A DNA stretch of 64,000 nt. It comes from Ctenopharyngodon idella. Taxonomy: Eukaryota; Chordata; Actinopteri; Cypriniformes; Xenocyprididae. The notes beneath the pieces were generated by a model. That model was not told where the DNA came from and did not search any database. It was given only the letters and a program-made list of their open reading frames with translations. The first letter of the stretch is position 1. The number at the start of each line of letters is the position of its first letter. This document shows, one piece after another, positions 24,640 through 36,100 of this stretch. The stretch is from assembly GCF_019924925.1 (NCBI RefSeq), contig NC_067239.1:2500001-2564000 (forward strand), written 5' to 3'. The position numbers were made by a program, and so were the translations under genes.

Positions 24640-25870
24640 CACTGATTATCTCATCATCACGGCACCTGTTAGTGGGTGGATATATTACGCAGCAAGTGAA
24701 CATTTTGTTCTCAAAGTTGATGTGTTAGAAGCAGGAAAAATTGGCAAGCATAAGGATTTGAGCGAGTTTGAAAAGGACCAAATTGTGATGGCTAGACGAC
24801 TGGATCAGAGCATCTCCAAAACTGCAGCTCTTGTGGGGTGTTCCTGGTCTGCAGTGGTCAGTATCTATCAAAAGTGCTCCAAGGAAGGAACAGTGGTGAA
24901 CCGGTGACAGGGTCATGGGCGGCCAAGGCTCATTGATTCACGTGGGGAGCGAAGGCTGGCCCGTGTGGTCTGATCCAACAGACGAGCTACTGTAGCTCAA
25001 ATTGCTCAAGAAGTTAATGCTGGTTCTGATAGAAAGTGTCAGAATACACAGTGCATCACAGTTTGTTGCGTATGGAGCTGCATAGCTGCTGACCAGTCAG
25101 GGTGCCCATGCTGACCCCTGTCCACCGCTGAAAGAGCCAACAGTGGACACGTGAGCATCAGAACTGGACCACGGAGCAATGGAAGAAGGTGGCCTGGTCT
25201 GATGAATCCCATGGATGGCCGGGTGCGTGTGCATCTCTTACCTGGGGAACACATGGCACCAGGATGCACTATGGGAAGAAGGCAAGCCGGCGGAGGCAGT
25301 GTGATGCTTTGGGCAATGTTCTGCTGGGAAACCTTGGGTCCTGCCATCCATGTGGATGTTACTTTGACACGTACCACCTACATAAGTATTATTGCAGACC
25401 ATGTACACCCTTTCATGGAAATGGTATTCCTTGTTGTCTGTGGTCTCTTTCAGCAGGATAATGCTCCTGCCACAAAGCAAAAATGGTTCAGGAAAGGAGC
25501 ACAACGACGAGTGAGTAATGTTATACTTGATCAGTGTATATAATATTTTGTGTTGGTCCCGCTTTTGCTGCCAAAACAGCCCTGACCCGTCGAGGCATGG
25601 ACTCCTATAGACCCCTGAAGGTGTGCTGTGGTATCTGCACCAAGATGTTAGCAGCAGATCCTTTAAGTCCTGTAAGTTGCGATTTGGAGCCTCCATGGAT
25701 CGGACTTGTTTGTTCAGCACATCCCACAGATGCTCCATTGGATTGAGATCTGGGGAATTTGGAGGCCAAGTCAACACCTCAAACTCGTTGTTGTGCTCCT
25801 CAAACCATTCCTGAACCATTTTTGCTTTGTGGCAGGAGCATTATCCTGCTGAAACTGTAATGTGTAACTT
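24640..25870 (+). pseudogene. Second Tc1-like transposase fossil (copy B), C-terminal segment inverted
   Basis: Plus strand: first helix-turn-helix at 24722-24907 (SEFEKDQIVMARRLDQSISK), ended by an in-frame TGA in the linker; a decayed middle; then GRRQAGGGSVMLWAMFCWET near 25300 and FQQDNAPATKQKW near 25450. From about 25505 the strand switches: 25819 downward on the minus strand reads the next part of the same kind of protein (WFEEHNNEFEVLTWPPNSPD, then PMEHLWDVLNKQVRS). The FQQDNAPATKQKW segment is present twice, plus-strand at 25450-25495 and minus-strand at about 25800-25858. It is therefore an internally rearranged element or two elements meeting. Confidence 0.83.
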
Positions 25871-26789
25871 GTCAGACATTATACATTGTATAAAATGTTC
25901 TGTATAACTGAAACTAAAATTTATTTAAAAGTAAATAAATCGTATTTTTTTTTTTTAATTATAATGTAGGCTAGTATAGTACTGCAGTGCCATAGAAGAA
26001 CCATTATTTTCTTGGTGTAAAAAACATTTTAATAATCTAAAGAATCTTTTTTCCACTATAAAGAAACACTTGTGCAATGGAAAGGTTCTTCATGGAACCA
26101 TCAATGTCAGTAAAGAACCTTTATTTTTAAGAGTTTATTGTGACGTATATCAGAGTGAAACAGATTCTTGTATGAGAAAAAAAAAAAAAATGTACGGTTG
26201 TGGTTTGCTATTTCTGTGATGTCATGTGAGTGACAGGTTGTCCCGCCCTCACGCCAGTGAACACATCATCAGAGAAGTCACTGCAAGAAGAAGACGACAT
26301 TGTTTTGAGTAAAGATTACGAACGCACATGAAAAACTGTGTATAGTTAAATCACATATAATAAATACTCCAATCAATAAAATTCATAAATTACAAGAATT
26401 TTGATTTCATGTTGACTTTAAGACATAAGTGTTTGTTTTATTATTCATACCACAACAGAAAATAAGTGTTAATAGAAATAAGTATTAATAACTATAAATT
26501 TTCTTGAAAAAGACCAATAAAATTGTCTTCATTTTAAATGTTTGTGCTTGGACCCCTAAAAATAGACAACAATAATAGCCTATATTAAAATAATAATGTA
26601 ATGTGCCATTCATTTATGATCACTGTAAATTTATTCAAAAAGCTACATTTTCCAATAAGTTGCAGTATTTTATATTGCAATGTTTTAAATTATATAACTG
26701 AATTCTTTTTATATTATTATATATTATATTTATATATTATTTAATATTTTATATATATTAAATTTAAACAGGAATGACAGCAGACTTTT
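25871..26789. other. Intergenic region upstream of vipas39
   Basis: AT-rich. Short inverted words AAAGAACC/GGTTCTT (26000-26120) suggest a small repeat. A CpG-containing patch at 26225-26310 is a possible promoter part. No ORF supported. Confidence 0.4.
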
Positions 26790-26873
26790 ATTTTGGCGAC
26801 ATGTTGGAACCAGGAAGTAGAAGGAAAGAAATCTGACGTTTCATGTGTCGCTTTTCACTGTAATAATTCGAAG
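26790..26873 (+). other. vipas39: Probable 5' untranslated exon of vipas39
   Basis: A strong donor, CGAAG|gtaagtg at 26873/26874, lies 281 bases upstream of the acceptor of the ATG exon (27155). No open frame is needed in this exon because the start codon is the first three bases after that acceptor. The 5' limit is a guess. A region with CpGs at 26225-26310 is another possible promoter. Confidence 0.5.
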
Positions 26874-27154
26874 GTAAGTGTATGGTGATTGTGAAACCAT
26901 ACTACTGTTTTTTGCAAAATAATATTATATTATTTATATGCGTATGAAAAGAATACTTCTTACAGATTACAATCTTAGCGAATCTCGAAATGCCATTTTA
27001 GCAGATTAAGATGAGAGCCTGTATTGATGAATAAGGAACGACCTAAATGAAGTGACATGTTTACTAGCATGGAGCTGAGAGCTTCTGCGTTTGGACAGAT
27101 CTCTGTGAATAAACATAGAGACCTGCAGTCTGCTAAATTCTGTATGTTTTTCAG

Positions 27155-30100
27155 ATGACACGGGCCAAACCAGAGGATGATGAGTACTGGAACAGCTCCA
27201 AATTTAGAGCCTTCACATTTGACGATGATGACGATGAGTTTTCACGAGTAAGTTCGTTGTGTTTCTGTTGAGCTCCGAAGCCCGTTTACCACAGCGGTAT
27301 GACAGTGGACAATGACTGGACTTTATGGCCCATTCAGCCCTAAAACCATATTATATAGTTAGATATTATAAAGACAACATATTCTTTCACAAATGAAATA
27401 GTTAGCTATTTTAGCCAAAGCAAAAGACTGAAATGTTATATTTAATTACCAAAGAAATACAATCTAAGCAGCTTTACAGTAAATTAAGGTGAATTAATTA
27501 ATTAAATTAAAATGAGTAAATTAAATGGCGACATTGGTGAGGAAAAACTCCCTAGAAGACACAGCACAGGCCTGTTCTTGAACATACTTTATGTTACAAG
27601 AAAAGAAGATTATAAGTTATTTAAACAATATTTGACCTATTTTTTACATTTAATATTTATTTTGTATAATATATTAATCATTTTGTACAGTATTTATATT
27701 AAAGGCACAATATGTAGGATATCCCAAATGTTTCCAACAATCCAGAGAAATAAGCAATTTTAACCGTCGCCTATCAATGACATCGTACCCGTGTTACCCT
27801 CAGTTTCCGTTTTTATTTTGTAGAAACTATGGTAACACTAAAGACGCTTTGTTGTTCGTCTCGCGCTCGTCTCTCATTAGCAATCGCTCCAGCGGCCTCG
27901 TTCCGCTCCAACAGCTTTCAGCCACACCCTGCTTCATACTACATTAACATTGTTAATCTCACCCATGAATATGTTTTCTGCCTGAGTCCCGTCCCGATTC
28001 TTTTCCACCGGCTGTAGACATGAAGACAACATCTCCCATGATTCCGCGAAGTCAAGGCGTCATCAAGCTACGCCTTTGTTTTGAATAAGCGACCTCTAGT
28101 GGTGAAAAATTACATATTGTGCCTTTAACATTTCCTCTCACGTTTTCCACAAATAGCAGCTCTTTGTGTCCCTCAGTTGATTCAGATATTGTTGTGTTGT
28201 TATTTCCCAGCTGAAAGAGTCCAAACGGGCCGTGAACAGCATCCTGGTGGGTGATGATGATGATGATGACGATGATGATGTTGAGAGGGTCAGCTGGAGC
28301 GGGGAACCTGTGGGAAGTACGCAGTCTTCTCTCTGATCTCTCTGACTGTCATCAGTTTGTAGCTCATCTGGAAGCTCATCACTTTTTGTTTGTGTGAAGG
28401 CATCTCTTGGTCGGTCAAGGAAACTGCGTCCAGTATCCGTTCAGGGAGTGAGCAGAGCTTTCCCAAAATAGACACCACTCCTTCACTGTCCAAACAAGGG
28501 TCTGGATATTCCCTCAGCTCCCTGTTTAAAGGTAATATATATATAGTGCTTGAATGTTTAAATTCAATCCGTATAGAGCCACCAATCTGATTCTGTTTAT
28601 ATTCCCTCAGCAAAGAGCAAATCTGGTGCTTTCCAGTCCTTCTCCGAGTGTAAGTTCAAGTCATTGAAGCATTTAGGATGATTTAGGTCTAAATTCTCTT
28701 GTGTTATAATTAAGTGTGTGCTGTTTACTGTTTTCTAGCTTTTAGCGACATATCTACTAGAACATATGCACCGGCGCTCAGGAAGCCCAAGTCAGATGGG
28801 AAGGTAATCCATATGGATATTTTTACACTACCGTTCAAAAGTTTTTGTTGGTAAGATTATTTTTAATGTTTTTGAAAGAAGTCTTTTCTGCTCACCAAGG
28901 CTGTTTTCATCTGATCAAAAATATAGTAATACTGTAATATTGTGAAATATTATTATAATTTAAAATAACTATTGTCTATTTGAATATATTTTAAAATATA
29001 ATTTATTCCTGTGATCAAAGCTGAATTTTCAGCATCATTACTCCAGTCTTCAGTGTCACATGATCCTTCAGAAATCATTCTAATATGATGATTTGATGCT
29101 CAAGAAACATTTATTATTATTATCAATGTTGAAAACATATTTTTATGGAAACCATGATACATTTTTTAGCATTCTTTGATGAATACAAAGTTCAAACAGC
29201 CTTTATATTAAATAGAAATTGTTTACACCTTATTTTAGTGTCGTTGTTACACACATTACATGTACTTACTTTAGAAATAACAGTAAATGATGCATAATTA
29301 CATGCAACTAACCATAAACCAAATCCTAATTCTAAGGTCTCGCCAATGGGCTGGTGATTGTTGTTGTTACGCTTTAAAGCAGATCAAATCCGTGTTTAAT
29401 ATTGGCCAAACGACATTTAATTCAAATGTTCACTTAATCTTTATTATTTGGCCACTTCTTTACTGTACGACAGAAATGCTACATCCAGTAATTTCTTGAA
29501 AAAAGAATATGTGCTGGACACCAAAACATGCAAACTCAGAGCGGAGGTTTAGACTTTTATTTTGAAATCGCGATGAACAGTTAGCATATTTAGAAACATA
29601 CTGATGAAATCTCATGCGTTGGCGTATGTTTATAAATGATTTACCTTACAAATCTGATGAAATGGCACACATTGCATTCCCAGATAAACATTCACAGCAT
29701 ATGCGGAGTTTGAAGACGCTCCACACATGAAAATGATAACAGTTCATGTGAAGCAGCGTTTACTGTGAACAGAGCCTCTCTGAGACACACGTAATCTACA
29801 TGCATGTAAATAATTAAAGCGCTCAATAGCATTATCAATGCTGTAGTATGTTTTTAAATGGTTTTAATACATTGTCCAGCCTTAGAAAATGGTGTAATAT
29901 TGCGGCTCATGGATTCTAGTCCTTGGAATGCACCACCTCCGAGTGCAAAATCGAGTACAAGAATATATTGGGGAGGATTAGGAGGCCATGATGGACAGAG
30001 GCCAATGGGCAAATTTGGCCAGGATGTCGGGGTTACACCCCTACTCTTTTCAAAGGACATCCTGGGATTTTTAATGACCACAGAGAGTCAGGACCTCGGT

Positions 30101-33100
30101 TTAACGTCTCATCCGAAGGACGGTGCTTTTTGACAGTATAGTGTCCCCATCACTACACTGGGGTGTTAGGACCCACACAGTGTTAGCACCCCCTGCTGGC
30201 CTCACTAACACCTCTTCCAGCAGCAACCTAGTTTTCCCAGAAGGTCTCCCATCCAGGTACTAACCAGGCTCAGCCCTGCTTAGCTTCAGTGGGCAACCAG
30301 TCTTGGGCTACAGGGTGATATGACTGCTGGCAAAAAATAAAGAAAATTAGATTTAAACAATAAGACTAAACGTGTTGAGCTATATAACAATAATTTGATT
30401 TCTGTCTATAAATGTAATCAAACAGTTGTTCCCTTGTCTATTAAAACATGTAAATATTAAAGCGTTTTTGGTGTTTCCATGGTTTCTACAAAATAAAACC
30501 AGAAACCGAGGGTAACGCAGGTATGACGCAATTGACAGGCGACTCCTCACACGTCCCGGAGCCTTGGTTAAAATTGCAATTTTCTCATGATTTACAAATA
30601 GTTGGAAACATTTGGGATATTGTAAGTACTCAAGTGAACAAAATATATAACACTGGCCTAGTGGTTTTTGGATATTTTACTGCAAAAATCTTACATATTG
30701 CACCTTTACATGTATAGTTACACTATAACAAGGACACGTTAAAATAAAGTGTAATCTAGAAATCTTTTGTAACATTACTGTCATTTTTGATCAGCTCAAT
30801 GTATCCTTGCTGGATAAAAATATGAATTTCTTCAAAAAAAAGAGTCAAACTTATGTATGCTTGAAGGGGCAAAAATTGTCCACTGTGTAATTTTTTTTTC
30901 TTTTCTTTACCAGTTTCTAACATTGACTTGTTTTCTAAATGCCTGTAGGATTTTGTCAGCGACCTGAGTCCTGAGGAAACCGTGAGGAGAATGCAGAAAG
31001 GACGGGTAGGGGGCAGCAAAGAGCTGTAAATTACATATATATTGCCCTAGAGAGTCCATTTAAAGGTGAAGTCAGGAGGTCTGTTATACCTAGATAAAGC
31101 CATTCGTTTATTTCCATTCTCAATAGCCGTTGATAAGTAGGTGGAGGACCCTACATTTCACATGAGCCCTCCAAAAAAGAATCACAGACCGGTAAAATAT
31201 ACCGTAGTATAAATAAATATTAGTCATAAATTGCAAAAAAACATGTATTTCGTCAGAATACATGGCTACTTTTGAACGACTGTCAATGGAAAAAGATGAT
31301 TTTTGCATCTTATTGAAATGATTATGTTGCAGGCATTTTCCCTGGAAAAGTTCCGCTCTCTTCAGGACAAACTTCTGCTGCTGGATGAAGCGGTCGCCGT
31401 TTATGATGGGAACGTCATCACTGCTGTGAGCCGCACTTCACACATTAACCCTATATAGAAGCTCTGCCATGACTTTACACTGACTCATTTTAGTAGGAAC
31501 AGTTTATTTATGCTATGTTTATTCACTGATCCGTTACATTCTCCAACTGCAGGTCCTGATATATTTAAAAAAGTCTTTAAGTAAAGGTGAGATGTTTCGT
31601 GATTTGTCATTGCTCACCAGTTCCTCTGAATTTCAAAATATTTTCTAGAACGTCATGTTTTTTTTTTTTTATCATCGTTGCAGAAATCCTCTATCGAGAG
31701 TTAATGGCGAGAGACGTGGCTTTGCGTCATTACGTTCACTATTTAAAAGAGATGGGAGAACAGAAGCTTTTGGTGGAGTTACTGAAGTAAGTTCACAAGT
31801 TTCCCCTCTTGATGAGTATCATGTAATCTTTTAGTGCAGGGATGGTGGGCATCTCTCCATATATTTGCATTGGTTATTTGATTTGAAGGGTTGTATTGTT
31901 TTTTATTTGAATAACTGACTCTAACTGACTGTGTTTTAGGGCTCTTGGTAGGACAGAAGATATGGCGGTAGGTACTGCACTGAAATTCTCATTGAACACC
32001 TGTCATAGCTTGTACACACGTCAGTATACACATGACCATTGCTTATTTAACCCTCTATGGTACAGTGTCGCCTTCAGACAGTATGACCAAATTTGGCTTG
32101 TTCCATAAAATGCACCTCCCAATTCCCGAGACCTTTCTTCGTCAGGAGGGGAGAGCCCAGTATTAACTAATGGAAATGCAAATACTTCCTCTTTAATGTT
32201 TACACATGTGCTGCAGTGTTTTGTGAAAAGCAAACCAATGTTCCTGAGATCTAGATTAAAAAGTAGTTTGACAAAATGTCATATATATGTATATATCTGT
32301 CTATATGTATATGTGTGTGTGTGTGTGTGTGTGCATTAATATATTGGTAAATTTAATGTTGATTATATTTAAGTGTTTCTAGTGGAAAAAATGGTACTTT
32401 TTACCCTATGTTGTCATAGAGGGTTAATGACATCTGAAATTAGGTTATGGCTTTATAGAAGTGAAAAGAGGAAGAATTCGGCTTTTGTCTATCACTATCA
32501 TTTGTTTTAGTATGAAGTGAAAGGAGAGGAAGTCGGACATTCTTATCAAATTTTTTGCAGTGACGTTTCAGTTTGTAAAAATTCCCCTTTGTATTTGAAA
32601 CAGCTGATGCAGTATAAGGAACACTTGAATATTAAGGATGAAGGCCGAAGAAGAGAGTTTCTCAAAAGTTGCCTCAGGTAGTGATCTTTGAGTCGAGAGT
32701 TCAGAATCATCTTCCGCTTATATTTAATGACATACTGATCCATGTGGTCTTGTTGTTTTTTCTCAGCCTTCCTTTTTCTCAAGACGATGCCACTCACGTT
32801 CAAGACCACTATACACTCCTCGAGAGGCAAATAATCATAGAGGTGAGGGAACCAGTCCAAACACTCAAGTACACAACTAGACAAAAGTTTGGACACACCT
32901 GCCTATTCTTTATTATTACCTTGTTTATGCACATTAATAGAATAATAATAGAAAAATAGTCATTAAAAATATAAACTAACACCAATGGAACTGTGGAAAT
33001 TATGTAGCGACCAATAAATAATTTTAACTCATCCATTTAAAAAAAAAAAAAATAGAAAATTTAGTTTGTTTTTTTAAAGAATTTCATATATATCAAAAGG

Positions 33101-36100
33101 TTTTTAAGTTCATGAGAATCAGTCAAATGTGTCCAAACCTTAAGTATATAAATAACTGAACCAATGTACTGGTTATTTTAATTTCATAATATATTTCAAA
33201 TATATAATATAATATAATATACCTCTAGCAAATGGTGTTGCAAAATCAATGACTGTCCCTGATGCCACCTTAAAGTTCCTCTATTATGCTCTTTTAAAAG
33301 TTGCTAGTTGCTAAAACACTTTAATTTTCTGCAGCATCACCTTTTTTTCTCAGTTTTTGAAATAGTTCGATAAAGGATTCAGTGTCTCTAAACCCTCCTT
33401 TCCAAGAGCCTACTCTGCTCTGATTGGTTAGATGGTCCAGTCATTGTACAGTCAGTGCGTTTGAGAAGCAAAACATCCATCACCATATCTGAATTTCAGC
33501 TCTGGAGGCTTCATTAGTACTTAAATACACAATGATATGAACATTAAAGGGATAGTACACCCAAAAATTAAAAAATTATCCCATGATTTACTCACCCTCA
33601 AGCCATCCTAGATGTATATGACTATCTTCTTTCAGACGAACACAATCAGAGTTATATTAAAAAATATCCTGCCTCTTCCAAGCTTTATAATGGCAGTGAA
33701 TGGGGGTCCAGATTTTGAAGCCCTAAAAAAGTGCATCCATCCATCCATCATGAATAAAGGCCTTCTGAAGCGAAGCTATGCATTTTTGTAAGAAAAATAT
33801 CCATATTTAAAACTTTATTAACTATTATAACTAGCTTCAGGCAGACGGCCTACGCAAATCGATTTACAGTGAAAAAGTGACCTCTGACCTGACGAATGAT
33901 GTAGGAGTAGCATTAGCTCAGACGCCTCTCTCGGTTCAAACAAATATGGCTGTGTAACAAACTCAAGCTCCTCTTCTCTTATATCGAAATCCTCCGACAT
34001 TTCTCTTTAACAATTCTCATTTTAGACTTCTAATTCTTGACCGGTGTTTTGTTTTGCTCTGTCCTCTGCGCTTCAGCGTTCGTCAATACATCATTCGTCG
34101 GGTCAGAGGGCAGTCTTTCGCCGTAAGTCGATTTGTGTAGGCCGTCTGCCTGAAGCTAGTTATTATAGTTTATAAAGTTTTAAATATGGATATTTTTCTT
34201 ACAAAAACCCATTGCTTCGCTTCAGAAGGCCTTTATTAACCCCCTGGATTACTTTTGTGATGGATGGATGAACTTTTTTGGGCTTTAAAATCAAGAGTCC
34301 CATTCATTCCCGTTATAATGCTTGGAAGAGCCAGAATATATTTAAATATATCTCCGATTGTGTTCGTCCGAAAGAAGTTAGTCATATACACCTAGGATGG
34401 CTTGAGGGTGAGTAAATCATTTTCTGATGAACTAATTCTTTAACATTGCCATCTGTTTTACTGTATCAGTTTGAGTCCTCATCCTTAGAAAGTGCATCCA
34501 TATTGTATTGGCTTTCGCAGCACTGAAAACAGCGTCTTCTCGACATGTCAGCAAAACAAACCAAACTTTTCCAGCCTCAGCTACAACTACAGTGTTTGAG
34601 GGTCAAAGCAGACATTGTTCATGGGCAGCCAATGAAGATCAGACTGGCATTATGTAAATTTGTTACAAAACTACATACGTTTCAGCAGAAAGTAAGACTG
34701 GAATTACTGACGACTCATTTCAGGCAATTCAGAATTTGGAAAACAAAAATAACGTGCACTTTGATCTTTGCAAACCTTTTACATTCACAACTATATCACC
34801 TACTACATGAAAGGTAATATCTGAAAAAGCATAATAGGGGCACTATAAGGAAAGCACTGACTTATATTCATCTCTGGATATTAAACAATGATACAAGAAA
34901 GTGTTTAAACGTCAAAAAAATGACACAAAGGTTTTCGGGTTTCTATTTCTGCCTCACCTTACAGAGCTGTTAATGTTTCCTCCCCACTCTTCCTCTTTCC
35001 TGAGGGTGGTGTGATAGGTGACAGGTCGCCCTGTACAGAGGGAAGTGCACAGGATGGGCTTCTCTCAAATTGGGTTACACCGCAGATGTTTCCTTAGATT
35101 ATAAAATGTGAAAAGCACACTCACGTTTTTCTTTTGGCATAATAGCACCTAAGAACAAGTGCATCAATCTGAACATTATGTAATATGAACATAGTCTGGT
35201 TAGGTGTGAGTAAAAGTGTTTTGATCAGGTAAGTGTGCAAGTGTTTTCCGTTTCACACATCCTGTTTCTGCTACTCACTCTGCACGAGGGACGCCACATT
35301 TACAACCAAATTGTTACAACCAAATTGATTCAGTCAGATTTACTGAATAGAAATTGCATTTGTAACTTGCATCAAGCCCTAGACATGTTTTTCTAACAAT
35401 GGGGGATAAGTTATCATTATTTGTTTCTTTATATATAGCATAAATTGCAGAAGATTTTGTTGATAAACATTGCATTTTCACTGTTTTTATGCTACGTTCA
35501 TACTATATCATTTGGCAAAGATAAAAAGCTGAGCTAAGACACCTATGAGTTTTGCCATCTGTTAATATGACCATTTACGTGGCCTTCTACCAAACATGTA
35601 TCACAGCATGTTTCATAGAAACTCATTTAATTGTTGTGTTCAATGTGTTTGTTTTTTCAGGCTAGTGACAAGAAGGCAGATACAGACATCTTTAGAAAGT
35701 TCCCTAGAAAAGCGTCTATCCTTAATATGCCAATCATCACCACACTCTACTACTCCTGCTTTTACCATTACGGAGAGTCAGAGGTACAAGCTCATATTTA
35801 TTTATATTTATAAATATAAAAATGTATATAAAATAGTACTGTAATATAATATAGTCTTACAGTATACACTACTGATGGTTAATTTTGAAAGAAGTCTCTT
35901 ATGTTCACTAGGAAGAGGGTAAAAATTACAGTAATACATAAAGTAATATTGTAAAACATTATTGCAATTTAAAATAACTGCTTTAATATATGTTAAAATG
36001 TAATTTATTCCTGTGATGTCAAAGCTGAATTTTCAGCATCATTACTCCAGTCTTCAGTGTCACATGATCCTTCAGAAATCATTCTAATATGATGATTTGA

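Noticed and set aside
26000..26125. Possible hairpin RNA upstream of vipas39 (AAAGAACC and GGTTCTT words)
   Set aside because: Pairing is short and scattered, and resembles a common fish repeat; not enough for an RNA gene call.
29858..30133. 91-codon frame in a vipas39 intron
   Set aside because: It overlaps the SINE and its 3' flank.
30240..30331. A 5S rRNA gene on the minus strand
   Set aside because: Only the internal promoter region matches 5S. The sequence continues into a SINE body and lacks a terminator T-run, so it is a SINE head.
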